DNA from: Gnetum montanum
Lineage: Eukaryota; Streptophyta; Gnetopsida; Gnetales; Gnetaceae
Direction: 5' to 3'
Length of the DNA stretch: 64,000 nt
NCBI GenBank assembly: GCA_015680685.1
Contig: MNCI01005986.1
Coordinates: forward strand, 212,652 to 276,651
Shown: piece after piece, positions 48,041-61,639 of the stretch
Position numbering within the stretch: position 1 is the stretch's first letter
Layout: the number at the start of each line of letters is the position of its first letter
Notes under the pieces: generated by a model
What the model was told of the DNA's origin: nothing
What the model saw: only the letters and a program-made list of their open reading frames with translations
The model's database searches: none
Translations under genes and position numbers: made by a program

Positions 48041-50240
48041 TATAAAATATTGAATCCCATTGACCTTGTCATACATCAACAATGGAAGTCTAACTAAAAT
48101 GCTTGAGAATCTAGCCCTAATGGTAAGAAATAGATTCCAAAGTTAGTGGTATTATTGGATGTTTCCTAGGATGACTAAAATTAAGATATGTCTTCTGAAA
48201 CACCTCAAGGAAATTTATGGGACAAACCTAGAGCCTAGTGGCCAAAATCTGGATTGTAATTTGATGGGGATTCAAAGGCAGAAACACTTGCCTTGTTTTC
48301 CCATCAAAATTCCACTATGTGGTCTTATTTTGATAAAATTCCACTATGTGGTCTTGGATCTATTTTTCATGTAAAATAAAGTTTATAGCTCACAATTTAT
48401 GAATTTTTATTGGGCCAACATATAAGAGCCAAAAATGCCACCAAATGTTATAGAAAATGTCTCACATGTTAAGTGCCTATACGCTACAATTTTGGGTGGT
48501 AAAAAATGCCAAATACACTTCCAAGCTAAAAAAGGTCAAAAATGCTCATAGTTCACATATTTGAACCGAAATTTTTATTACTTTGAGGACTTTTGGATCA
48601 TTCGAAACTCTTCCAAAATGGAAGACTTTTCAAGCAGAGAATCAACAAATTCATGACCTAGAACCGAAATTTTTATTACTTTGAGGACTTTTGGATCATT
48701 CAAAACTCTTACAAAATGGAAGACTTTTCAAGTACAAAGATTTAAAAGTCTAGAGCCATTTTCCAAATGTAGATCATTAGAAGTAATGCGACCATGACAT
48801 AGATAAAGCAAATTAGATGTACTTGGAAGGACTACAAGACGTACACACCGCTCACCCACAGGTAAGATTCTCATCGCCATTTTGCAAAAAGCCTCGGAAC
48901 GATTACAATTCTACATTTTGTACCCTCTTACCTTGTACTTGTTACAGAATTAATATATATTATTTGCAATGTTTTGTCATATTTTATTATTTTCTATATT
49001 ACATGTTTTTTTGCTTGTTTTCATCAAAATTTCATCCCACTAATAGACTTTCAAACTTTCAAAGTCCTTTAAGTGATTGGCAAAATTATTTAAGGCACCC
49101 TAAATTTTTCTAAGGCCCATAGATCTTGGGGTAAAAATTGTTTTGCATTAAGATCTTTAGTATCAAATTTTTCAGTCATTCCAGTTTTCTAGGAAGGAGG
49201 GCTTCCACCTAACTTCTCAATTCCAAATTCTCTACTTGTTTTTGCCTTTGCTTGTTAGCATGTTTAACATATTGAAAATTGTTTTGAATTTTTTACAACC
49301 CCATCCTGTGACATCATAGCTAGTTTCTTTCAACACTTATGAAAATTGAAACAAAAATTTTCTATTATTATTTTTTTACAATTTCAAATTGAAACGCTAC
49401 CTTTGCTCCCTACAGATTACAACTCAAAAATTAATTTTTGCTATTATAGTGTACAATGCTACCCTTGTTTCTTGCATGTTATAGTTAAAAGATTAATTTT
49501 CATAGTTGCAGTGTGCACTGCTCCCTCTATTTCCTACGTTTGCAGTTGGTAGTTTTCCTCTCTACATACACTAATGCATGTTTGCAATTTGTTATTTTTC
49601 CATCCCTATTCTCACGTTTTAAGCCTAATTTGCTTCATATGTTACACTTCACATGCTATAGCTCTACGTGCTATAGCCTCACATGTTGCAACTCTCCACA
49701 AGCTATAGTCTCACAAGCTGCACTCTTACATGTTGGGAGTCTTGTACATTGGGAGCTTCAAACCTCATCTAAAACATCAAAAACTTTGCCTTATTTACAC
49801 AATACCTTGGCCTTGCAATGTTTATGCCTTTTTGTCACTTGATCATTTTGCCACACAATATCATCCATATGGCCTCAAACCAAGAAGCTATTCGCATTTG
49901 TGATCCTAAGGATCTAGCTATAATAGAGCATAGCTAATCCCTTAAGTGACTAGGACTAGACTTGGCCTATAGAAACATTAATGAAGAATGCTACAATTTT
50001 TTTTATGCAAAAATCCAAGCTAGCCTGCTTATCCCATGCTTGGAATCAGAATCTAAACATTAGTTTAAGATTATTCATAGAAACAAGAAAGAGTAAATTT
50101 CCTCCCATATGACCATATCGAACTGATGGAGTTTCATATGCACATGTTAGCAAAACTAATGGATATACATGAAGCAAGTGAGGAAGTCAGTTCAAACCAA
50201 AACCAAGAGGATTAAAAAGAGTTCAGAGTTGAGTACAAGC
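48040..50240. other. Intergenic DNA with short duplications, no gene recognised
   Basis: Includes a 21-bp duplication (AAAATTCCACTATGTGGTCTT at 48307 and 48335) and a 98-bp-period duplication at 48563-48733. Otherwise AT-rich and unassigned. Confidence 0.5.
48563..48733. repeat. 98-bp-period duplication
   Basis: GAACCGAAATTTTTATTACT and about 70 bp beyond recur at 48563 and 48661 with two or three differences. Confidence 0.85.
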
Positions 50241-50503
50241 TAGATATGTCCTTAGGGAGCCTTTTTGCAATGATCTCTTCCAATATGACCATCCCCAACT
50301 CTACATCACCTATCTCAGTAATAAATCAAGCACCTCCTATGACCTTTGTAAGCCAAGTTTCACAACCGGCTTTCTTATTCGCTTTCATGTTCATCTTAAC
50401 ACCTCTTGCCAGAATGCATCAATCTCAACTAGCTACCCACTTTGCCTCCATATTTACATCAATGCCTTTTACAATTTGGCATTGTAATGTGTGACCATCA
50501 CCG

Positions 50504-50630
50504 GTGGTATCTTTTACACCACCTTCTTTTGTCATCCCATAGGGTTTGATGAGTGGCGAGGTACCCCTACACTCAACCATACGAANAGTGGTATCTTTTA
50601 CACCACCTTCTTTTGTCATCCCATAGGGTT
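50504..50630. other. Duplicated contig ends around a single N
   Basis: The 43 bases from GTGGTATCTTTTACACCACC at 50504 recur at 50588. Between them lie 41 bases matching the complement of 40731-40769 and an N at 50586. This looks like an unmerged overlap joined with linker sequence. Confidence 0.65.
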
Positions 50631-50869
50631 GCTCTTCAAGACCCCATGTTTCACAAGCCTCCCATACCCTCTTTGTTCCCTTCATTTCATATGTTCCAAC
50701 TTAAACATTCTTCTCCCTATTCAACCCTACCACAACAATGGTCATGCAACCTCTCTAGTCTATACCAACGTCGATTTCATGGTTTTAAGCCACTCACTCT
50801 TCTTCCTAGCCATTAGTATAAACATCACAACCTACAAGAGCATCCCAAGGCCTAGATTAAGCCTTCCAA

Positions 50870-51640
50870 ATGATCCAGGACATTATTGAAGAGCTGCTAA
50901 AACTTAAAGTTAGCATCACTCAAATGGTAAAGATTATGGATTTTTATCAAGATGATCCCATTAGTCCTACCATCCCACAGATAACTCTTCCTACAAGTAT
51001 CCCAATCTCCTACTTTACCAAATACAATGGTGAGGACAATCCCAATGCTCATCTCATTACTTTTTGTATAGAGTGCCTATTATTACAAGCCTAGCCACAT
51101 ATAGTGATGGATATCTTTTCCATGTCTCTAACTAGAAAAGCCTTAGATTGGTATTTTGCACTACCCAGAGGCTCAATTGCCTCTATAGATGACTTGATTA
51201 CACAATTTGTTAACTACTTTCAATTATAACTTGAAGCCAATACAACATTAGATCAACTTATGAAAGTGAAATATGGGCCCCTTAAACTTGTCCAAAAGTT
51301 CATACAAAGATGAAATGCTATCCTTAATGAAATCCATGAATCCATCTTCATCTTCAAGGGGGTAGTTAATGATTTCATCAAGTCTAATCTTTACTATTTA
51401 GATCCCCAATCACTTGGTCAAGCCTTTTCCTAGATAAAAAATAATGAAGATGCTGCAGAAGCCAGTAGTGACCCAACTTACATAGCATATAAGAATCAAC
51501 ACATAAGAAGGGATAGAGACAAGGGAAAAAAAACCCATGTGGCCATGGCCATAGTGGCCAAAGAATTGAAAACAACATATGGACCAAAGATAACACAATT
51601 TAAGGCCCCTACTATTGCTCCTCAACCATCAACATCCAGT
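50870..51640 (+). pseudogene. Gypsy gag (retrotransposon gag domain)
   Basis: YFTKYNGEDNPNAHLITFCI, then, after a TAG, MDIFSMSLTRKALDWYFALP, GSIASIDDLITQFVNYFQL and QLMKVKYGPLKLVQKFIQR. The order FxxYxGxxNPxxHL, SLxxxAxxWY, F and LxxxxxxxxEsLxxFxxR is the classical plant retrotransposon gag capsid signature. At least three stops. Confidence 0.8.
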
Positions 51641-52929
51641 GCTTCCATGTCTAATCCTCCAAAACCTAACTTTATATGAAAAGATAGGTCTAAGTATACC
51701 AAGCTACCCATGAAAATATCAGAGCTTCTCAATTATTTCCTCAAGAGTAATCGTATCCAACATAAGCAACTATTTGAGAATGCTTTTAAGAGGCACAATT
51801 GCTTATGTGAGATTGCCAAGGATCCCATCATAGCCATGAAAGATGATCCTTCCATGCCTAAATACTTCAAACCATATTGATTCTACCACTACCATTAGCT
51901 TTCTAGCCCTGATATTGATTTTTTCTTAGCCCTAAAAGATGATTTTTGGAAGATGATAGATAGTGGAGAGTTAGTTCTAGATGCATCTAACCTAGTTAGG
52001 CCTCAAAAGCTATCCATGCAGGTGTACAAAGATCCTCTTTATTCCAACAATGATGCATTCATCATTGTCCCTTCAACATCCATGATAAAGCTAAAATTTT
52101 TAGGAAACCATTTGTAATTTGGATACCTCCTCATAATGAATAAGCTTCTATGAGTTCAGGAACTCTGTTTGATATAAGGATACCATCATCTATGGCTCCC
52201 AAAGAACCTTTTTTCATTAGGGTGCTCCCTCCATCTACCTTTAAACTTGTGATCCAAGTTGACCAACATCCTTCCATAGTGGCTAATGCCTCCATCTCTT
52301 CTTAGTCAAATAATAAGAAATCACCCCTAAAGCAATGTAAGAAGCCAATTTCTAAGCCTAAGGCTAAAGATGCCAACCAATCAAAGGTGTGGAAGAAAGG
52401 AGGCCTACTAAAGCCCACTATAATTTTAGCCATACCCATGGACACCAATGCTCAAATTGTCTCAACGAGCTAACCTAGCGAGGACAAACTAAAACAAGAG
52501 AAGGAAAAGAAACCAAAATACCAAACATTGAAACATGAGGTCAAAATCCTAGGTAGAATGGAGGAGGTCAAAGTTAACAAAACCAATAAGATATTTAATA
52601 ATGATAAAAATTTCCTCACTTTCATGGAGTAGGTCAAGCTCTCACTAAAATAAAGGAACATTTCTTTAAGCTTATATGACTTGGTTATGAATTCCCCTAT
52701 CCAGCTGTGAAGCTCTAGTTAAGATGTTGACTTCTATTCCCATGAGTAAAGATATCCATACTAATGAGGATTCCATCCACATAATGATAGTAACATCCTT
52801 ACCTAGGAGAGAAATGAGGTCATCCACCTTAACATTTCATAATAGTGAGGTGAAAACCAACTTAAAAAGTGATAAAATATTAAGAGCTCTTCTCTTCATA
52901 ATGATAAGAGTTGGCTAATGCAAAATACA

Positions 52930-53210
52930 CTAGGTGCATGTTAATAGTAGGGCAGTGATAACTATTATATCCTTTACTATCATGGAGTGCTTAGGCTTGG
53001 TAGAGCACATCTAGAACACCTCCACCTATACCCTTAAGTCCTTTAATGGATCACAGGTAGCTGTGTCAAGATCCATTTTGCTAGACTTTATGGCTAGGAA
53101 ACAATTCCCCTCATCCGTTGATTTCTTAGTGGTGGGAGAGATACTAGGTTTCAATCTAATCTTAGGAAGACCCAGTTGGCCAACCTATGAGCAATCTCTT
53201 TCCTAATCCA
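52930..53210 (+). pseudogene. Gypsy aspartic protease remnant
   Basis: VHVNSRAVITIISFTIMECL has the active-site DSGA changed to NSRA. DFLVVGEILGFNLILGRPSW is the typical protease C-terminal ILGRPW motif. Confidence 0.7.
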
Positions 53211-53984
53211 TCAAGAAATTCACTTATCTTATGAGGGAGGTAAAATTATGATCCATGGAGATGGCACACTTTCCTTACTCATCAATAATGTTGACATAGA
53301 GCAAGGATCCTAGATGGGATTTCAAGAGGAAATTCATATAACCAAAAATGAAGCCAAGACCAACAACACTAGGGGCATAAACGAATCATGAGAAGAGCTC
53401 CAATTTAAAATCATGAGTAAAGGGAATGGGAAGTACAAGATCATGCAACAATGGCTTATACATTTCCTAATCTCTCAAAGATTAGAAAACGATTGCATGA
53501 TTGAATATGTTGCCTATTTTCTTGTCCTTGTACATATTGTATGGCCATTTAACTAGTAGCCTTGTTTTTAGTTTTTACTTACACGGTTACATTTTTGCCT
53601 TATAGTTTTTGCTTTAAAACATCAAGTTTGCTAGTTTTCTACGTAGCCTTACTTTATATTTTCACATTGATTTATAATGTATGTTTATTCTTTACATTTA
53701 CATAAAATTACAAATAATGTAAAAATAAAAAACATGAAACAAAATAAAAAATATAAAACATGAAAATTTAAAACCAAAACAATAGCCCTGGTCACATTGT
53801 GTGACAAATAATATAAAATATAATGTCCATGTCCAATAGCCATAGTTGTATTGTGAAACATATGACAAAAAATAATAATATATAGTCTCTAAGGCTATTA
53901 TAGCCAAAAAAAATTAATAACAATAATGAGGTAGCTAAAACAACAAAAGATAACATGTCCAATAGTAGCCAAAACCAAACCATA

Positions 53985-56900
53985 GCAATAAGAGAAGGAT
54001 CATCATCAACATCATCTCCAATGTTATCATCGTTATTGCATGGGGCCTATAGACAATGAAACATACAAACTATTAGTAACCATAATGATTGAAAAGCATA
54101 ACGGTAAAACAACAAAGACAACACAAAAACTATAACATAAAAAACTTAAAACATATTTTCACAAACCTCAGGATATTTAGGAACAATATTGTCAAGCGTG
54201 AATCTTTGGAAACCTGCTACCAACTTGTGAAGAATCTATTCTTCACTCATATTGGCCTAATTAATATCTCCTAGATCCACTCTAGCCAATATCTTTTGCT
54301 TCTCTAAATCTATCCACTTAGGTGAAGAATAGGAAAATTCATCGATAAAAGTTACCCTAGATGCAGTAATCATCTAAGCAGTAGGAGAATCAATAGCTAC
54401 CACTAATTCCTCGAATTTGCTAAAGGTGTTATCTAAACCTATCCCATGCACAAACAACTCATACTTATGTTGTTTCATAGTTGCCTCATGTCATGATTTT
54501 ATGTAGTTTTTCTTTTTTGCCTTGTATAGCCACTTGTGAGCCTTTTCCTTTTTGCCCAAATCTATTACCTAGGCATAGTAGTCTCACCAATCCTTGAACT
54601 TATGAAGTAAGAGCTCCATCTACATGTTCTTCCCTACAGTGCTCCTAGGTAGAGCAACCTTCCATTCGATGACATTCCAATAACGAGACCACTTAATCTC
54701 CTTCATGTGCAAAGAATATCTATTGGCCATGCATGCTTCTATGAATTCCTTGCAATCTTCGAGGCTCTTAACTTTCTTTGTTAGTTCCTTGTTTTGCTTC
54801 TCCAATACTACAAACCATTCTCATAAGAACTTATTTGAACATTGGGACTCCCAAAATGTTTTTACACAAGATGTGGCACATTTTGTAGCCCCTTCATACA
54901 ACCTCTATGAAATGTTCTTCACATTGGAAGAAAATTTAGGTAACTCATCAAATTTAAAGTCTTGTGAGGGGTTCCATTTTACTTTGGAAACTACCACAAA
55001 CAAAAACATTAAACCACGAAAACATAAAAACATATAAAAACATAAGAAAATCATAGAACATTACAACCATAAAAACATAAAAACAAAAGAACATTAAAAA
55101 AATAGAGAATAGTACAAAAGAAAAACATTTATCTTACCAACATTAGGAGCTATTTACTTTAACTTATTGACCATGCCATCCATCATTCCCTTCATAAACA
55201 CCATCTTGTCTAGGATCTCCACCTAAGGTTTAAGGCAGAGTATGGATGTAGATGCTTCTAGAGAAGGTTCACATTCTATAATGATCATAATAGATCAACA
55301 TTAATTACAATAAGTTAAACAAAAAATCAAAACAAAAAAATACAAATAAAAACATAAAACAAATCCTAAAATTTACTAGGAAGATCTTAAGACAAGCTCA
55401 TTGGAGGGTTGCCTTCTAAAGGTGAGTCACCTAAGATGGAATCCAAAACATCTAGTACTTCTTGGGATGCTCCTTCCTCTCTTTTCTTGCATCATTGCTC
55501 TTCCTTCACAGCAACCTAGGTAGCTAACTCCTATTGCCTTTCTACAACAAACCAAAGCCAATAAAACAAATAGAACAAATCAATAAACAATTTTAACAAT
55601 AAAAACATATAACTAAAAATAACAAAAATATACCTACATACCTCCAACAACTTGATTTGCCTTGTTAAGCTTGATCATCATCTTCTTAGGTGCTTGTTGA
55701 TTAGGAATCTAAATGTTTTCTTTAACATGTGGCTTCTTCATCTTTGCTCAAGTAGTTTCATCTACTTCTACGCATACCTTTTTGGTCCTTTTTCTATCAC
55801 CATGCATAGCACAGGGCTCAACCCTTGTGTTATTAGGGGAATAATCACATAAACCACTAACATTCTTAGTGGTAATAAATAGCGATTAACCCACATCCTC
55901 CATGAGTCAATCTTGGAAATGCATCACTTGTATGGTGTGTTTAGTCCAAGGCTTGGAAAGTTGGAAAGAATTGCATGCTACCTACTTTCCATCCTTCCTA
56001 ATCACCAAGAACTCCATGAACCTTCTAAGAATATGTGTAAAAGAATGCAAAATTCACATGGTATATAGAGTCAAGGTTATTACAAAGTTTTCGAATTTCA
56101 TCCCCTAGACCAGTGACCAAGAAGGTAGCCTAATCAAACCTAGTGCAATCTGTCAAAATATTTTTTCATTGTCCAAGCCTATTAAACTTCTATGGTTCTC
56201 TCTATGATAGTAACATGGGAAAGGCTCTAAAGAAAAAAAGAGGATAAGTCTCATTTTCTTCCTCAACTTCACACCTACTGAAAGACAATGTTATACTAGA
56301 AGTAGAGTTAAGTCAAGCCTCCATTTCCTCTCTATGGCCTGCATCTTTCCTTGCTCTAATAGCAAACTTAACATTGTTAGAAGGTATGCCAAAGAGATCA
56401 CTAAACATGGACTCATTAATGTTCAAAATCATACAAAAAACAATGAACATGAGTGATGAATTTGGTGATTCCTTCAGCAAAAGAGTCAATCACATTCAAA
56501 ATCTCAATTGGTGATATTGATGGACTAGGTAGCATGAACAAGTCAAATAAACCTATGTCAGTGATCCTCTTTTGAAAATCTGTAGGAGCTTTGTTTGTCA
56601 ACCATTCTTATGATAGGTCTTTATCAACCAACTTGAGTTGAATCTTCTCCTCAGCATGACTTGAAATGGTCACAACGACTGTAGAATCATGCACAAAATC
56701 TATAGCATAATATAGTTGACCTATTAGTTTCATAAAACCATAAAAAATCAAAAATGCTAAAAATGTTGGCCACACTTAGAAGACTTTCACTAACTAGGCT
56801 TAGGCAAAGCTAGAACCTTAGGCTAAATTGGTACATGTGCTCCTAGATTTGGGTAAGCCCATCATCTGTGTGCACGATTGGTAGCTACACATGTTTGGTA

Positions 56901-57070
56901 TGTGTGAGAATATTATTTAAGGTACCTACCAAACTATTCATTGAGTTGGTCAAGCACTCATACTCTTATGACCTCACCTTGCTTAAACTCCTCCAGAGTT
57001 GTACAGGCCACTGACAAGGTTTGATCATTTTTTACCAAACCTCCATGGTGTACCTTATGCTTAAAAAAAT
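53985..57070 (-). pseudogene. Multi-exon gene-like pseudogene with short T-rich introns, function unknown
   Basis: On the minus strand, coding-looking blocks alternate with T-rich spacers bounded by plausible GT-AG sites, for example introns at about 55642-55552 (GTATGT...TGTAG), 55132-54995 (GTAAGA...GGTAG) and 54166-54049 (GTTTGT...TATAG). Blocks include VKNDQTLSVACTTLEEFKQG, QLYYAIDFVHDSTVVVTISS, LTNKAPTDFQKRITDIGLFD, SDLFGIPSNNVKFAIRARKD, EVLDVLDSILGDSPLEGNPP, EKQNKELTKKVKSLEDCKEF (coiled coil) and an acidic NNDDNIGDDVDDDPS. Several in-frame stops. I do not recognise the family; it could be an accessory ORF of gymnosperm LTR elements or a captured host gene fragment. It lies antisense between gypsy protease and RT. 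Confidence 0.45.
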
Positions 57071-59400
57071 GAAGCATGAAAAAAATTAGAACAAACAATG
57101 TTGAAACAAAAAAAATCAAGCAAAAATATATCAATTTAAATCCAAGCTTATACTTCTAGTAGGTAGACAGTTGCAGGAGGATTTTGGAATAGAGTGTTTA
57201 TGTAATGACCCAGTATTAAGGTGTTGTTGGCATTGGACTACGAATACTTGGCCATCTTTTAGATTTAGGATAATAATATAAATCCTACCAAATATGAGTT
57301 CTCATTTCATCTTATTTCTTTCTTAGTGTCAGGATCATCCACCATGAACTACCAGATGTAGTTAAAAGATCCTACCATAAGAGTGTCTATGATTACAACT
57401 GCAACATCTATAAATAAGTGTGACCACAGAATCACATTGTAGTTTTGGAGTAGGTACATCAAGAATTCTTTAGTGCCAAGTCTAAACCATCTTGGGGTGT
57501 AGTTGTCAAGGTTTATATCAGGGTTTAAGCTATTTTATGTAGCCATCCCTATGCAATACAAAATCCTCACTAACTTCACAATGATCAAGATAGGTTTCAT
57601 CAATGCCCTGCACATAGCTAAGCCATATAAGCATGAGACCATAGATATTATAGAAACATTAGAACAAAAATTGAAAAATTTCAAACCAAATAACCTCTAG
57701 GATGAAAGCATTTCCATTGAACATAAAATACAAAAAATAACCAATTCTATCAACACAAGTCTCACCATAGTGCAAACTAAAATCTAGCCTTTACACTTCA
57801 ATTCATGAAAAAAAATGTAGGATCTTGATAAGCATGCAACATAGGAAAAATCCTCTTTGACATAATACAACCCTTTGAGATAAAAACAAATCAATTTAGC
57901 ATGGTAGAAAACCAGTTTGGCATTTTAATAAATAGTCAACATGTAAGGTCTTAAAACAAGCATTTTAATGAATAGCTGGCACAAAACCAAGTTTTTGACA
58001 ACAAAAGAAGTCAAAATTGACAACATTGGAGCTCAATGAATGGAATTTTTCATAGATTTGTGGTCAACAAGCCCAAGTAGCCATAAACGCTAGAAATATG
58101 GGAAAGGTAGAAGCAAAAAGCACAAGTTTTCTTTGCTATTAGAGCTCACATGCTACCATTCTTTCTATAGAAAAAACCATAAAAACTCTTATATGTTGCT
58201 ATGCCAAGCCTAAAAGGTGCCACATGCTAACTATAAAATTAGAAAAATTCCATAACCATGAAAATCCTTGTTCAAGTGCCCAACACTATCAATTCTAGCT
58301 TAAAAACCCATAAAACTCTATAACCAAAACTCACATTGATCAACACAGACTCCAGGGTTGGAAAAAAAATCTTGAATTTTTTTAAAAAAACTATTTTCAA
58401 TTATGGATGCAAAGAACATGTCCAAAATAACTTGAATTCATCATCAACGTTGCAGTTACAGTGCAAAAAAATCTAGAATTCCATAGAATTTTCATCGAAA
58501 ACCCTAATTTGCAATGAATTGACTATAGTACAAACCTTGGGAAAAATTCAAGAAAAATTTTAAGAAATCCAAACTTGGTATAGAACCCTTCTACACTATA
58601 TCTGTCATCCTTAGGAACCTTAGACACTAACCGTATATCATTAAAAATTTTCCAATGTTCCCAGTTTTTCGATGAAAAAACTATAAAATTTCAGGAAAAT
58701 AGGCTAGAATGCAGTACAATGGATTGACAAAAATCATATAAAAAATTCATAAAAAATCCAAAAAAATCTTATTTGACCTCCAAGATAGCCAAAATAGTTT
58801 AACAAACAATCATGTTAGTTAAAATTTGAAAATTTAGCCATACTTAGGCTAGAAAAAATGTTGAAAATTAGCCAAAACAAGCATAAATAAGGCAAAAACG
58901 CTATGCATAGGTGTAGGAAAAAACCTCAAATATTTGCCAAAAAATGTCTAAGAAGCCAAGTTTCATTCCCAACATGATCGGAAATCCTAAACCTTAAGTT
59001 CAATGTAGTTGGAATATAAAATTTTGACTTGGATAAGCCTAGAGGTAGAAAAATGTTTTCACAAATTCGTCAAAAATAAGAAAAATATGGGAAAAATTGG
59101 TACTTGGTAGTCCTTGACAAAGTTCCTTCACTTGCAAAAGGATCTGGAAGCCTAGAAATGATTTTAACTACCTCCTCTACCTCATCCAATACTAGATTCC
59201 GACTTATTGATATGATCTTCTTCACCATGGTTACCAAAACTTGAGAGTTTTGCCTCAGTTCCTATAAGAAAAAGCCCAAATTCTTAGCTTTGTTGCAACC
59301 ATGTTGTGCACAAGGATGGGGTAAATGAAAAAATTACTACAAAGTGTTGGGTATTTGGGTTTTTACCATAAAATCTAGTTCTTATATGATATCGTTATGA
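57070..59400. other. AT-rich DNA, no recognised feature
   Basis: Short open frames only. No motif assigned. Confidence 0.5.
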
Positions 59401-60500
59401 AATTAGGTGAGACATAAGCTTACAAGTTGGATTTTAATGCAAAAAAATCCTTTCACAATGCCCACACGTTGACCATGAAACCTTGTGCACACCCTAAAAA
59501 ACGCTCCACATGGTGAGGTTGAGAAATAACCAAGGAAATAGGTTTTACACATTGAGATTTGCTTGGAATTTTGGCTTCCTAGCCTTATACATTGATACTT
59601 TGACCATAAGCAAACCTCACAGGACTTAGACAAGAACACCAAATAATCCCACACATTAGGAATCAACTGTGAAATGCCCACATGCTAGGGGATTCTATTT
59701 CACACATTGTGGCAACATGTGGGGTAGCATATGAACCCTATAATAGTCATTTCTCTTGCCAAACTTGCCCATGTGTTGCCCAGAGGGCCTCATCAAACCT
59801 TGAAAAAATCTAAAAATTTCCAACATGTCAAAAATTGCTCACACACTAGAAATTTCATTTCCACATGTTAGAATTTCATTCACAAGTATCCACACACTGG
59901 GGAAACCTATTCCACATGCTGTGGTAATGTGTGAGGTAGTATCTAGACATCAACAATCTCTGAATTTGATCAATATAGATCATACTTTGCTCTAAATGGT
60001 TTCATAAACTGTAGATTTCTCAAGCCTACAGAAGCCAAAAACCTAGTTGAAATCCTCAAAAACTAGCATACTAAGTCCCACATGTTGAAGAACCAAGCTC
60101 CACATGCTTTGGTAGCATGTGTGCCAATGTGTAAAGCCTACATCAATAGTCAACATGTTAAAATTTACTTAAATGCTGCAAAGGTGGGTTCCACATGCCA
60201 AAGACTTGATCCAAATTGGTCACAAGCTATCCTAGTGGATACCATAAGCTTAAAACCTAAGCTAAACTACTCACACACTAGGAGAATAGGTCCTACACAT
60301 TGGAGTTTAGCCTTATAGTATCCATACATTGGGAATTCTAGCCCCACATGTTGTGCCAACATATGAACCAACATGTGGAGCATAAACAAGCTTGCTACTT
60401 GACCAATCTAGCTCATATGCTATCTACATAGGCTCTACGTGCTATGGACATGGCACACAATGTTGACACATTGAGGAGATAGTTCCCACACACTAGATAC
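59400..60500. repeat. Degenerate CACATG/CACACA-TTGG word-rich region
   Basis: Short phrases such as CCCACATG, CACACATTG, CACACACTAGG and CCACATGTTG recur irregularly with variable spacing. This suggests an old minisatellite or repeat-derived DNA without coding potential. Confidence 0.4.
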
Positions 60501-60779
60501 ATCAAATTTTAGCTTTTTAATTATTTTGACCACAAGAAACCATTATTTTAGCAATTTACAACAGTTTTCATGAAATTTTCCATTTTTTTTACTACTTTTA
60601 CAAGATTTTTTCTTATTTAACTATTTTTGTAAGCTTTTTTACTTTTTTTATTAGTTTACAAGTTAGTTTCTCTAGATTTTTACATATTTTAACAATTTAT
60701 AACCTTTTTTCATCATATTTCTATTTGTTTTAGTAATTTATGGCCTGTTTTCACTAGATTTTTTTGCTTACTTTGACCT

Positions 60780-61480
60780 TGAAATCATCTAAAAAGTAAA
60801 TATTATTATTTAACATTATTTTCAACCATTTTTGACCTTGTTTGACCTTGCTTGACCTTCTTCTATATCATTTTGATATCATTTGGTGTCGTTTGACACC
60901 ATTCAACATAATTTTGAACCATTTTGACACCATTTAGTGTCACTTGACATAATTTGATATGATTTGGCACCATTTTTCATCATTTTGCCATCATTGAGTA
61001 TCATTCAACACCATTAAACATTAGTTTGCAGAATTTTGACATTATTTGGTATTATTTGACACTATTTGATGTAATTTTGCATCATTTAATATTGGTTGGT
61101 ATCATTTTCATATCATTTGATATCATGTTGCCATCATTTGGTGTCATTTGACACCATTCAATGTCATTTTGCAGCATTTTGGCATCATTTGACATTGTTT
61201 CATATCGTTTTGACCTCATTTTGTATCATATGACATCATTTGACCTTGTTTGACATCATTTTACATCATGATTGACATCATTTGGTCTTATTTTATCCCA
61301 TGTTGATATCATTTAACCTTGTTTAGCCTCATTTTTATCATCATTTGATGTCATTTAGCATCATTAAGGCTTCGTTTGACCTCATGTTACATCATTTTGC
61401 ATGGTTTTGATCTCATTTGGCCCTTACTTTGCATCATTTGATTCTTGTTACACCTTGTGTCATCTTGATCTATCTTCTTT
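60780..61480. repeat. Degenerate CATTTGACATCAT minisatellite
   Basis: Dozens of variants of CATTTGACATCATTTGRTRTC with a 10-12-bp period run for about 700 bp, for example ATCATTTGGTGTC, ACCATTCAACAT and ATTATTTGACACT. No frame is kept. Confidence 0.75.
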
Positions 61481-61639
61481 GGCCTTAGTTTACCATGTTA
61501 TGACCTTACTCAACTGTATTTTATCTTATTCTACTTTGTTTTGACCTTGTTATGCTATGTCATGGTTTATCATCATAGTGTTTTGCATTATTTTAATATT
61601 GTTTGACAATTATGAAATACAAATACTAATTAATATGCC

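Larger units (their letters stand above)
50240..53500 (+). mobile_element. Ty3/gypsy element 2, gag and protease part
   Basis: The plus-strand gag capsid domain and a protease remnant (listed separately) are joined by broken Lys-rich coding sequence (for example KKPISKPKAKDANQSKVWKK near 52345). An RT of the same general lineage lies at 61.9-62.6 kb. Whether the two halves are one element split by later insertions is an inference. LTRs were not found. Confidence 0.65.

Noticed and set aside
53698-53983. Minus-strand hydrophobic open frames that look like membrane proteins
   Set aside because: T-rich spacer or 3' end of the intron-bearing pseudogene; hydrophobicity follows from base composition.
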